From assembly GCA_009377695.1 (NCBI GenBank), contig WHTP01000024.1:1-55877 (forward strand): a DNA stretch of 55,877 nucleotides, read 5' to 3'. Shown piece by piece: positions 1 through 8,286 of this stretch (position 1 is its first letter; every line of letters begins with the position of its first letter). The notes beneath the pieces were generated by a model. It did no database searches. It worked only from the letters and a program-made list of their open reading frames with translations, and was not told the DNA's origin. The translations under genes and the position numbers were made by a program. The DNA is from Hyphomicrobiales bacterium. GTDB lineage: Bacteria > Pseudomonadota > Alphaproteobacteria > Rhizobiales > Xanthobacteraceae.

Positions 1-1
1 A

Positions 2-133
2 ATCCGCCGCATTGCCATCAGACTCGCTCGAAAACGTATTCAACCCGCACACATCATCGCATGGTCTTGCTGGCGGAGAGCTCACCAAGCTGCCGCTCAA
101 CGCGCTCACTTCAAATCAAAAAGGCAACTGTAA
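2..133 (+). mobile_element. C-terminal end of a transposase, cut by the window edge
   Basis: An open frame runs in from the left edge and stops at TAA 131-133. Its 43 residues are rich in Arg, Ala and His, with stretches IRRIAIRLARKRI and IIAWSCWRRAHQAA. From memory this resembles the tail of DDE transposases of the IS701 group common in Rhizobiales. The catalytic core would lie outside the window, so neither family nor intactness can be judged. The neighbouring gene fragments make a mobile or degraded island plausible. The family name is inference; the open frame is seen directly. Confidence 0.45.
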
Positions 134-137
134 TGCT

Positions 138-716
138 AGGGGACCCGTGTTCTAATTCCTAGCGCTACAGAGCACCGCTCTGAGGAACAACGCGGCGTTA
201 TCCGCCCGTGTTGTCTAGGCTCGCTTGCAATGAGCAGAGACCCGGAACGCTTCGTGGGCATCAGGGTTGATGCTCATGGTGACGTTGCGCGAAGTACGCC
301 GGGCAGCAGCGCGACAGGAACAGTTCCGAGGGCTCCAGGATGGGCTACGGCAGATTTTTGACTGCGTAGCAGAGGAGCCCGTGCCAGATAAGCTGCGATC
401 ACTGGCGGCGAAGCTCGATAGTAGCTTGAACTCCGGAGATGAGATACCCGACAGAGTGTCTAGGGACCTAGCGCAGCCGCGAGAACCCGAAGGGGACTCA
501 TAAGGTCGTGAGGCTCCAAAGGGGGCCCCTCGCGGCGCTAAGTGTTCAAGGGGACCCGCGATCTATTCCGCCAGCGCCACGCTCCAGCGCACGCACACCG
601 CAGCGTTTGGTCAAACCGGCCGACGACAGCCTTTACTTAAATTTTTGAAATAGGGGTGTGGTGCTCGTGGGCAAAAGGCAAGCGTAGAGGGGACCCGTTG
701 GGACATAGGGGACCCT
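138..716. repeat. Four copies of the word AGGGGACCC around a NepR-like gene
   Basis: The 9-mer AGGGGACCC occurs at 138-146, 549-557, 688-696 and 707-715, always on the plus strand, with a related GGGGGCCCC near 520. The copies flank the NepR-like ORF and lie outside recognisable coding sequence. The core GGGACCC is nearly self-complementary. The function is unknown; it could be a binding site or the debris of a short repeat. Confidence 0.5.
270..503 (+). CDS. NepR-like anti-sigma factor domain protein (orphan)
   Basis: A 77-aa protein. The centre (about residues 18-50) carries the NepR pattern: an amphipathic helix LQDGLRQIFDCVAEEPVPDK followed by a second helix. It matches the family signature of LR-hydrophobic-hydrophobic-Y/F then EPVPD/R. 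NepR proteins bind the EcfG general-stress sigma factor and are released by phosphorylated PhyR. No ecfG or phyR lies nearby, so this would be an orphan paralogue. ATG 270 was chosen; a TTG at 267 and ATG at 276 are in the same frame, and an AGGG at 263-266 sits just upstream. The tail after residue 55 is acidic and looks disordered. The assignment rests on a short motif. Confidence 0.55.
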   Translation: MLMVTLREVRRAAARQEQFRGLQDGLRQIFDCVAEEPVPDKLRSLAAKLDSSLNSGDEIPDRVSRDLAQPREPEGDS

Positions 717-939
717 AACGCCTCACACAGACACGCACGCTCACGCGCAGCCTTGAGCCGCGCGTTGGTCAACTAGAATGGATGAGATTGGCTAGGCGCT
801 GCTATGCGCGCCACCTACTTGCGAGCACATAACGCAGCGCGCGCGGCCGAGCGCGGCGGCAAGCTGGGGGGGCGTGATAGGTGCGATGGGATAGTGGTAA
901 GCAGGGAGCTCGCTGCGAGCACATCCCTGTGATACAAGG
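504..939. other. No gene recognised
   Basis: This holds three of the four AGGGGACCC words and low-information sequence. A minus-strand open frame covers the right end but has no family features. No hairpin or RNA gene was recognised. Confidence 0.4.
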
Positions 940-1149
940 ATGTGGTCGTTCGCCCCGTCTGATTACCTCCTTTGGACTCTGATGCTGGATCGATCACTGA
1001 AAGCCGAGTTTGAAAGTTACCGAAAGATGCTTTCCACCGACGAAGCCAGAAGGGCATTCGACGAACGGATTGAGAGGCTTCTAAGTCAGCATGGCGTTGA
1101 TTACGTGAGGGGCTATGTAGACGGTCTCAAAGACCGCGAGCGGCATTAA
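940..1149 (+). CDS. Small hypothetical protein, 69 aa
   Basis: The predicted product is charged and helical, with a C-terminal part resembling a short coiled coil (residues 15-69). ATG 940 has only a weak AAGG directly before it; ATG 982 is an alternative giving 55 aa. No family is recognised. Support is limited to an open frame with ordinary amino-acid content, so it may be spurious or the remnant of a longer gene in this damaged island. Confidence 0.3.
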   Translation: MWSFAPSDYLLWTLMLDRSLKAEFESYRKMLSTDEARRAFDERIERLLSQHGVDYVRGYVDGLKDRERH

Positions 1150-1179
1150 AGGCGAAAGCGAACGCTCTAATTCTCCGAA

Positions 1180-1503
1180 TTAATGATACAGCCCTGGTCC
1201 ATGCGCCGTGAGCCGCTCAAGGACTCTCGCAGCACTTGTAGCGTGCCACGGGCCACCGCGCGGCGTGAGAATGCCGCGGCTGTTGAGTTCTTCCGCAATC
1301 CTGCGGATGCTCACGACCCCTTGAGATTTCATATCGCTGATAATGGCCCTGAGGTTCTCCGCGTGGCTTTGGGCCTTGAGCTTGATAGCGGCCACGGCCT
1401 CAGCGTTGCCGGTCTGCTTACCCTTGAGGGCCCGCGCGCCGTTCGGGTTGCCCAACTTCACACCGCGGGCCTTGGCTGCCGCCAGCGCGGCCTTGGTGCG
1501 CAG
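1180..1503 (-). pseudogene. C-terminal fragment of a serine recombinase
   Basis: Read on the minus strand from about 1500 down, the product begins RTKAALAAAKARGVKLGNPN and continues through a helix to SIRRIAEELNSRGILTPRGG and WHATSAARVLERL. This is the classic end of the catalytic domain plus the HTH/recombinase tail of resolvase/invertase-type serine recombinases. The N-terminal catalytic part with the active Ser and Arg residues is missing. The reading frame meets a TAG immediately before the CTG codon that precedes the Arg codon at 1498-1500. The break coincides with the start of a different gene on the other strand, so this is a truncated remnant at a recombination junction. It marks past mobile-element activity. 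Confidence 0.65.
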
Positions 1504-1918
1504 CTACCTGAACGGCGGTAAGTGGACGCTGGTGAAGGAGTACATTGAGACTGAGAGCGGCAAGCGCATCAGCGCGAGAGGAAACGGGTACACGTCGAAC
1601 ACGACAGTCCAAGACTATGCATTGTTGAAAGCCGCCGAGACCACGAAGGCGGCCGGGGCAACGCACTTCGTTGTCGTCAACGCTGCAAACGCTTCCAGTA
1701 CAGGCTCGTTTACAACGCCCGGGAGCGCGCAGACGACCTTTTCTGGAAACACGGCATACACGTCATACCAGCCGGGTCAGACGCACACTTTCATCAAGCC
1801 AGGGCAGGATGCCTACATTCGTGTCGTGAGGTCGCGGCCGGGAGAGCGCCCGCCAGCAGAAGCAATCTCTGCGGATGAAATCATCCAGTTTGTGGGGGCG
1901 CGCGTGAAGCGTTCATAA
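1343..1918 (+). pseudogene. CC0125/CC1285-type envelope protein, 5' end replaced by antisense recombinase sequence
   Basis: The open frame gives 191 aa, but only the part from about residue 53 (nucleotide 1500) looks like a normal protein. That part has RGNGYTSNTTVQDYALLKAA, then a helix and HFVVVNAA, which fits the CC0125/CC1285 lipoprotein-like domain of alphaproteobacteria. Upstream of 1500 the frame is antisense to the recombinase tail. That antisense stretch nevertheless encodes a plausible Sec signal peptide: MALRFSAW, a hydrophobic core, then an ATASA cleavage-like end at residues 17-21. No good ribosome binding site precedes ATG 1343. Either the gene lost its own start and is dead, or it captured a new leader by chance. 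The C-terminal domain seems complete. Confidence 0.55.
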
Positions 1919-1936
1919 GCAAACCGAGAGTAACGT

Positions 1937-4145
1937 ATGGCTGACCGGGGGATAATGAGCACCGTCACTAGGCGCGCACTTCGCGTATACGCCGCGCTCT
2001 CGGAATTGAAGGGCCAGGACAACGACGTCTTAGACGCGCTGATCCCGTTCTTTGAGCCGATACTCGCTGTGATGAACGGCAAGGTTTTTGATCCACACGT
2101 ATTCTCTGCGGGTGTACGGAAACTGTACCGTTGGCGGTTTACCGGCGACATAGCCGCCACCTTCATACCGAGGCTCGAACGCAAAGGAATGCTGCGAAAG
2201 GGAGCCAGCGGGCCACAAGGAACGGTTTGGGTTGTCCAGTATTCCGAGCGCCCAGACGATAGCGACGCTTCAAGTATCACAACGGCGTTTGAGCAAATCA
2301 TCGATGAGTTTTCAAAATTTCCGCCGAGGGTGACGGACCTTCTATCTTACGAGCGCAGCCGGGACGAGCTTAAGGACATTCTCATCCGGTTTTTGGTGCT
2401 GATGGACACTCAGGGCGAGGGAGCATACGCGCCACAGTTCGGTGACTTGGACCCGGGCGGGCAAGCGGGTGAGCTTCTGTCGCAGCTTGAGGAAGGCGGT
2501 CAACCGCTGGACTCAAATGACCGCTACATGTGCGCGAAGTTCGTGCAGCATCTGATGAAACGGCGTCCTGAATTTGGACCGCATCTCGTCAGACTAGCGT
2601 CCATCGCCCTTCTGGCTGAAGTCGTTGAAGATTTTCTCAAGCCAACACACGTAGAAGGCAAGACCGACCTAACAATCGTACTGGATGCGCCAATTGCATT
2701 GGACCTGCTCGGTTGTTCCGGTAAAATCCTGAAAGATGATATTGCGGCGGTAGTTAGCGCCCTCAAAGATATCGGCGCTACGTTTATTGTGTTCCCGGTA
2801 AGCTGCGTGGAGATGCAGCGAAATCTACGCAGTATGGTTTCGCTACCGGCCGAGCAGCGGCGGGGGTACACCCATAATGCGCTGATCAAGAGGGAAGTTA
2901 GTCTGGACTATGTTCAGGCGGTAGCAAACAACCCCGAACGTGCCCTTGATGCGCTTGGCATAATGGTTCGCCCGGTAACCTTGGACAGCTTCCCAGGCGC
3001 GCATCGATATTTTACGGACGCTCAATTTGATGATTTCCTCGGATCAATTTGGTGGGGAAATCACATCAATGCAAAGGAGCATGATGCAACGTGTGCCGCG
3101 CTTGTCGTGAGACTGCGCGAGGGACGTAACAGCAGCGATATTTTTAAGAACCGCTATGTGATGGCTACTCGGAATTCAAATTTCGTGAAGCAAGCTCGCC
3201 AATATTGTCTGCAGAGCAGGATGATAAATGAAACTCAGGAAGGGCCGATCATTCATCAACGCGAACTAGCTACCACAGCTTGGCTGCGCACCGGGCTAGG
3301 CGCAAGTGAGACGATCCCGCGAGGCCACCTCATCGCGACATGCGACCGCGTGCTTCAGGTGCGTCCAGAGGTTCGCAATGCTCTGGCCGCGCAACTTGCG
3401 AAGCTTACGTCGGAGCGGCTGGGGCAGTTTAATGTACTCATGCAAGATGCCCGGAGCGTTCAAAAGCTGGCCGACCAGACGCTAAACAACGAGACAGTAG
3501 TTACGGCTGACAATGCAGAGCACCTGCTCCAAGTGATGCGTGAAGCTACGGCCGAGGAATTGAGGGAGAAGCATGAGGCTGAGCTTCAGGCAGAAAGGTC
3601 ATCGGCTGAAGAGACGCTGATAGCAGAGAAGACGACCGCGGAAGACAGGCTTTCATGCGGAACGCATCACCGCGCAGCTGGAAAAAGAGCGCGCCGAGGC
3701 CGAAATTGCTCGGCTCTCTAGCGAGGTCAGCCAACTGCAGAGCCGAGAGGCCAGCGCGGCGGCCCTTCGAGAACAGCAAATCTCAGGCGTTGTGACGGCG
3801 GTTAATCGGACGACTAGACGCGTTGAGCTTACCGTCGCGGGTGTCTTAGTGGGGCTAGGTGTCCTGGGCGGCATTAACGGTCTGACGGGGGTTCTGGAAG
3901 GTTACTGGGTTTGGAACATCGTTCTAATGCTCGCTGGCGTAGCCGGTTTCATAAGGCTGGTGTTCGGACTGCTTGAACGGCCCATGCCGGGCTTGGCATC
4001 GATGCTGAACTCTTACTGTCGTTCATGCGCCAAAAAGAAGCTTTCCGGCCTTGGGCTGGCTGCCGAGTTTGATCGGCTGGAGTTCAAGGGAGGTCGCGTG
4101 AAGGTGCTCGAACAACTTCTGGAGCCGGGCAAGGCTGCTGCATGA
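1937..4145 (+). pseudogene. PIN-like nuclease / coiled-coil / two-TM membrane protein, one frameshift
   Basis: The joined product is 735 aa. Residues 10-100 look like a winged-helix-type region. Residues 240-425 look like a PIN-type nuclease fold: a beta strand with IVLDAP (D250), FPVSCVEMQRN (E292), EHDATCAALV (D383) and then a VMATRNSNF strand where the fourth acidic residue is Asn. A Glu/Arg-rich coiled coil follows from about 530 to 620, then two TM segments (about 631-653 and 657-679) and a cytoplasmic tail. The first frame runs to L572 (codon 3650-3652). Removing one T from the CTTT at 3650-3653 joins it to the second frame, which continues the same coiled coil (HAERITAQLEKE) to the stop at 4145. 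An alternative start is ATG 1955. No family name is recognised; the PIN call is inferred from the order of acidic residues. It overlaps nothing and has no partner gene nearby. Confidence 0.65.
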
Positions 4146-4444
4146 AGTGGCCGTTTCCGAGTACACAAGCCGCGTACACAGCAGTTGCTTCGCGCTTCAA
4201 ATTTGTTAATAATATCAATGATGAATGCGTCGCGCGACAAATCCTCTCGCTCCGACCAACAAAATCAATGGCTTATCTAAATAAATCCCAGAAAACCGGC
4301 TTGTGAAGCACCTGGGAAACGGTTAGGCGTTCCGCCTTCGTTCGTTGTTGAAATCCCATCGGCACTTGTCGCAGCAGAACCGCGTGTCAGCTCTCCTCTT
4401 TCGTTGCCTGCCGCTGGTGCCGGCGGTCAGGAAAGCGACTCGGA

Positions 4445-4585
4445 CTATGTATAGAACAGCGCGCCGCCGGCGACGATAGCGGCAATGCCTATAGCGACGA
4501 TTAGGGCAGTCCTGATGCGGCTTCCTTCTACGGCTCCATCGGGGGGACGCCGAAAGCCTGTGTCGACAGGATTCATTTTACCCAT
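4445..4585 (-). CDS. Small single-pass membrane protein, 46 aa
   Basis: A short minus-strand frame of 46 codons: MGKMNPVDTGFRRPP, a short polar linker, then a hydrophobic stretch from residue 27 (ALIVAIGIAAIVAGGALFY) ending at the C-terminus. The layout, a basic polar N-terminus with one C-terminal TM helix, is common among small inner-membrane proteins of Rhizobiales. ATG 4585 is preceded by AAAGG about 10 nt upstream; ATG at codon 4 is an alternative. No family is recognised. It stands alone in an otherwise gene-free stretch. Confidence 0.45.
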   Translation of the reverse strand: MGKMNPVDTGFRRPPDGAVEGSRIRTALIVAIGIAAIVAGGALFYT

Positions 4586-5310
4586 GGCTAGGAACCTTTC
4601 AGGTTTCATCTCTTCGGCCAACGCGGTTGTTTCTCGTTAGTTCCGGAGATAGGCACCACAGCGCGGTACGAGGATTGCTGATGGAATTTCCATTCTCGTA
4701 CCGAGCTTCTACGTTGCGTTGCCGGGGACCATGCTGCTTTAAATCGCTTGCCTAGGTCGATCATCGTCGGAATCCCCTTTGCTCACCGCCGCACCGTCAA
4801 TTCCGCCAACGCAGCGTTCGATCGACGACCACCTCAGTCCGCGCACCCATTTGAGGTCCCCGACCACGAGCCTCGATGGCATGGGATCGCTCTGCTCCGA
4901 TAATTTCTATCTGAGTGAGCGTCGAGCGCGAGTAACGGTAGTCCAACGGCATGGGCGTGATTCCTGACGGCGATCACCTGGTCGGCCTTGATACCTTCGT
5001 GGCGCACCTTTGATTGGCTTGGTGCCATCATCGAGTATCTCGACGAAGACGGCATGGGCACCTTGATCCGCGAATGACGCGGGATGCCGCGTGCTACCGA
5101 GGATCGGAATATCCGGGAACTATGATGGTCACGCCGCTGCGGCTCGTTCGGCGCGCTCCGCCTCTTCTTGCGCGCGTATTGTTGATGAACATTCTTGGAC
5201 ATTGTCACCATGATCTACCTAAATATGTCGTGGGCAATGACACCAATAGCTTGGACAAAATAACGATAGTTCGGCGTCGGGATGCAATGCGCCCACGAAG
5301 CTGGGAGCGA
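4586..5310. other. Gene-poor stretch with possible decayed coding traces
   Basis: No convincing gene was found. Between about 4955 and 5077 two overlapping plus-strand frames read like protein (VIPDGDHLVGLDTFVAHL, then DWLGAIIEYLDEDGMGTLI), as if an old gene had been frameshifted. They are too short to name. The last 20 bases hold the ribosome binding site of the patatin gene. Confidence 0.3.
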
Positions 5311-6546
5311 ATGAAGAAGCCCGCGGTCGAGAAGATGACGAGCGACGCCGGTCGTACAAGCGCGGCCTCCGCTGACTTCGTCGCGATCGCCGGTCTCTTT
5401 CGAAAAATCGCAAAAGTTTTGTTCTTTTCGCTCGGTGCGCTAACGCTTGTGTTCGCCGTCTCCGCCTTTTTCTACAATCGCTTCGCGCACTACGAGTCCG
5501 AGTTGCTCGCCTGGCCGCCGCAGCCGGAGTTCATCGCACCGGTCGAATGGAAGCCCGACAACCCCGATCGAGTTCGAATCCTTTCGATCGACGGAGGCGG
5601 CGTCGACGGCATTGTCACTCTGGAGATATTGAAATACCTCGAAGAACAATCCGGCCAGGCGATTTCGAAGCAGTTCGACTTCATTACCGGAACGTCGACC
5701 GGCGCGATCATTACGGTCGGTCTGCTGCTGACGGACGGCGACAGAAGCCCGCGATATTCTGCCGATGAGTTGATAACCGCATACACCGATCTCGCTCAAA
5801 AGATTTTATACGCGCCTCTATACCATAAGATTTTGACTCTGAATGGCATTTTGGGACCGCGTCTTCTGAATCATGCCAAGATCGTCGTGACGCACGACAT
5901 ATTCGCGGACGCAAGATTTGCTGATCTTAGCCGTCCGGCGCTGGTTCCGGTCTTTTCCCGGAATGTGTCCGGCCTTGAAACGTTTCGCAACTGGACGGAC
6001 CGCGGGGCCAACATCTTCATCGGTCCACTGGTTGCGGCGGCGACGAGCGCCCCGACCTATTTTCCTGCCGTACAGTTGGAGGGAAATGACAAGCAGGCCG
6101 GGCTATATGCCGATGCGGCTCTCATCGTCGACAATCCGGCCCAACTCGCCTTTCTCCATGCGCTGCAACAACATCCGGACGGCGATTTCGTCGTCGTGTC
6201 GCTTGGCACGAGGCATATCAGCGATGTCAGTCTGCGTAACGGTGTCAGCGGCGGCGCGCTGGACTGGCTCGGTCCAATTCGCTCGATGATCGCCAACGGC
6301 CAAAAGGACCTCAGCACGTCGGCGCTCGACATCCTTCAGACGACCGAGAAGTCATATCACCTCGAGGCGTTCCGAGTTGCCCCCGAAATCCCGTGGGATG
6401 CAAGCCAGTTCGATGGCTCGGCGGCCAATATTGCCCGGCTGAGGCGAGTTGCGCGCGATTATATCGCCGATCATCAGGAGGAGTTCGCCAAGATCCTTGA
6501 GCTCTTGCAAGACCAACCCGAGCGCGCCGGCGCCGGCGATCGATAG
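5311..6546 (+). CDS. Membrane-anchored patatin-like phospholipase
   Basis: A 411-aa patatin-family lipid acyl hydrolase. An N-terminal TM helix (about residues 33-54) anchors it. The patatin domain starts at residue 88 with the oxyanion loop DGGGVDG (94-100) and continues to the nucleophile elbow GTSTG (S129). The catalytic Asp is D268 in YADAALIVDNP. So the Ser-Asp dyad is complete and the enzyme is probably active on phospholipids at the membrane. ATG 5311 was chosen because GGGAG at 5303-5307 sits at proper spacing. The open frame extends upstream to 5014, but that part looks non-coding. It is monocistronic, and its substrate cannot be told. Confidence 0.85.
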   Translation: MKKPAVEKMTSDAGRTSAASADFVAIAGLFRKIAKVLFFSLGALTLVFAVSAFFYNRFAHYESELLAWPPQPEFIAPVEWKPDNPDRVRILSIDGGGVDGIVTLEILKYLEEQSGQAISKQFDFITGTSTGAIITVGLLLTDGDRSPRYSADELITAYTDLAQKILYAPLYHKILTLNGILGPRLLNHAKIVVTHDIFADARFADLSRPALVPVFSRNVSGLETFRNWTDRGANIFIGPLVAAATSAPTYFPAVQLEGNDKQAGLYADAALIVDNPAQLAFLHALQQHPDGDFVVVSLGTRHISDVSLRNGVSGGALDWLGPIRSMIANGQKDLSTSALDILQTTEKSYHLEAFRVAPEIPWDASQFDGSAANIARLRRVARDYIADHQEEFAKILELLQDQPERAGAGDR

Positions 6547-6882
6547 GTCACGCTTCCCTGCCGTCCACACCGTCGATCGAAAGTCGGGCCAGCGCCGCAA
6601 CTCGCGACGGTGGCGGCTGGCGTCAACTACCGGCTTGCACCGGAATGGCCATTTCTCGCCGGCCTCGCCGGCGCCCTCATCGATCCACAGCCCCCGGGAT
6701 TATGATACCGCAGGCAGGCAGTGCAGATTGATTTGCGCCCGAACTTCCGCCAAACAATGTTCGTCGGATGTCGCCACGTTCTACGGTTCTCATCGCACGA
6801 TGTGAGGTGCGAGAGGCGCGAAACCACGGGCCCGCCGACGCAGGACCGCGCGAGGAACGCTCGGCCGAGAGTGTGTCCCAGG
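6547..6882. other. No gene recognised
   Basis: Open frames on both strands here lack family features and show Arg/Ser-rich shadow composition. No hairpin with a T tract was recognised after the patatin gene. Confidence 0.35.
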
Positions 6883-7113
6883 ATGAACCGGACCTCGCTT
6901 GAGACTCAATTGGCACTTGTGGACCGCGGCGTTGCCGAAGCCCACGCCGATGTCGACAGGATGTGGAAGCGGATCGCGGAGCTGCGGCGCAGCGGCCGCG
7001 ACACGCGCTATGCCGAAGAGACGCTCGCCGGATTGTTAGTCACGCATTCGGTTTGCGAGGCACGCCGCGAGATCATCCTGATCGAACTTGAGCAGGTCTC
7101 CGAACAGGTATGA
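6883..7113 (+). CDS. Small helical hypothetical protein, 76 aa
   Basis: MNRTSLETQLALVDRGVAEA followed by two predicted amphipathic helices rich in Arg and Glu. This resembles short Bradyrhizobiaceae proteins of unknown function built as a helical hairpin. ATG 6883 was chosen from the protein pattern; the longer upstream extension to 6721 looks non-coding. An AGG lies immediately before the start. It is convergent with the DUF333 gene only 2 nt away. No function can be assigned. Confidence 0.55.
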   Translation: MNRTSLETQLALVDRGVAEAHADVDRMWKRIAELRRSGRDTRYAEETLAGLLVTHSVCEARREIILIELEQVSEQV

Positions 7114-7115
7114 TG

Positions 7116-7355
7116 CTAGCGCGCGCCGCGCTTGCCTTTCATCCTGCGGTAATACGACCACTCGTCGACAACGCGACCGTTGGGCAGCCGGCAGACGCCG
7201 TATTGGCCGCGCGGACCATTGCGGATCTCACTTTTGCCACCGCTCTTCACGCGGAACACCGACGCGGGATTGGCGAGCGTCCAGGCCGGCTCCGCAGACA
7301 TCGCCAGCGTGGCAAGGACAATGACCCCGATTGATCGCCGCATCATATCTTCCAT
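7116..7355 (-). CDS. DUF333 (putative hemolysin-like) exported small protein
   Basis: A 79-aa product with a Sec signal peptide (about residues 1-28, hydrophobic core GVIVLATLAM, cleavage near WTLA). It is followed by the DUF333 pattern NPASVFRVKSGGK, then YGVCRLPNGRVVDEWSYY. In the family the first conserved residue after NPAS-hydrophobic is usually Cys; here it is Phe-Arg, so one of the usual cysteines is missing. The start at 7355 is supported by GGAGG about 7 nt upstream on the minus strand. The function is unknown; the hemolysin label in databases is historical. Confidence 0.72.
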   Translation of the reverse strand: MEDMMRRSIGVIVLATLAMSAEPAWTLANPASVFRVKSGGKSEIRNGPRGQYGVCRLPNGRVVDEWSYYRRMKGKRGAR

Positions 7356-7760
7356 GTCCTATCCTCCGTGTCTGTTCGCTTGCGTTCGCAAGATTAGCAT
7401 CCGTCCAACATTCGCGACGCACCAATCGGGCGTTTTCGAAATAAGTCACCACTCACTGTTTACGGACAGTGAAGGGTGCCGGGACCTCAATTTAGCTCTA
7501 TGTGCGACGCAGCATGCCTTCAGATCAAGAAAGGACGTCAGCACTCTGCCCAAAGAACTGATTGGCATATCGGACGCGGGACACTCAAAGGCGTCGCATG
7601 TTGACGGAAATTTTGTCCTGCTGCCGGGCTACACAATTTGTTGTGGTGCGATCAGCCGGCAAATTTGCTGAGACTGCCCGGTCTCCGGTTCGGGGTTCGT
7701 CGGACATCCCCATGTATCCTGCGGCCGGTTCCATGTCACCAAATGTCGGGGAATAGCCTC
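7356..7760. other. No gene recognised; divergent promoter region
   Basis: The stretch lies between the divergent DUF333 and DUF1993 genes and must hold both promoters. A 163-codon plus-strand frame overlaps DUF333 and is judged a shadow from its composition. Confidence 0.4.
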
Positions 7761-8285
7761 ATGTCGTTCTCAATGTGTCGAGCTTCCCTTCCAGCGCTCG
7801 AAATGGGCCTCAATGCGCTGTCAAAAGTCTTGGACAAGGCGGAAACTTTCGCAGCGTCGAAGAAAATCGACCCGTCAGTCCTGCTCAATACGCGGCTCGC
7901 TCCGGACATGTTCTCGCTGGTGCAGCAAGTGCAGGTGGCCACCGACCTTGCCAAGAATGGCGCCGCGCGGCTGGCCGGCGTCGAGCCGCCGCGTTACGAG
8001 GACACCGAGACGACGATTCCGCAGCTCAAGGCCCGCATCGCGAAGACCGTCGCCTATCTCAAGACGCTCGATCAGAAGCAGATCGATGCAGCGGTCGACC
8101 GTGAGATCGTATTTCCTCTCGGTCCGGCCAACAAAGGTCAGATGACCGGCGGCGACTACCTCAACCACTTTCTGCTGCCAAACGTCTATTTTCACCTCAC
8201 CGTTGCCTACGCGATCCTGCGCCATTGCGGCGTGGAGCTCGGCAAGCCCGATTTCCTCGGTGAGATCCCGTTGAAACTCGTTTGA
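7761..8285 (+). CDS. DUF1993 family protein
   Basis: A 174-aa protein matching DUF1993, a DinB-like four-helix-bundle family. The visible anchors are ALEMGLNALSKVLDKA near the N-terminus, then RLAPDMFSLVQQVQVATDLA (about 47-66) and GDYLNHFLLPNVYFHLTVAY (about 131-150). Members are cytoplasmic and of unknown function. ATG 7761 was chosen; the frame stays open upstream but without similarity, and GGGGAA lies about 8-13 nt before the ATG. A composite hairpin repeat begins directly after its TGA. Confidence 0.85.
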   Translation: MSFSMCRASLPALEMGLNALSKVLDKAETFAASKKIDPSVLLNTRLAPDMFSLVQQVQVATDLAKNGAARLAGVEPPRYEDTETTIPQLKARIAKTVAYLKTLDQKQIDAAVDREIVFPLGPANKGQMTGGDYLNHFLLPNVYFHLTVAYAILRHCGVELGKPDFLGEIPLKLV

Positions 8286-8286
8286 C

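Noticed and set aside
4950-5080. Two short protein-like frames (VIPDGDHLVGLDTF and DWLGAIIEYLDEDG)
   Set aside because: Too short, in different frames, and without recognisable family; kept only as a note of possible decayed coding sequence.
5014-5310. 99-codon upstream extension of the patatin gene
   Set aside because: Arg/His-rich, non-conserved in character, and a good ribosome binding site directly precedes ATG 5311.
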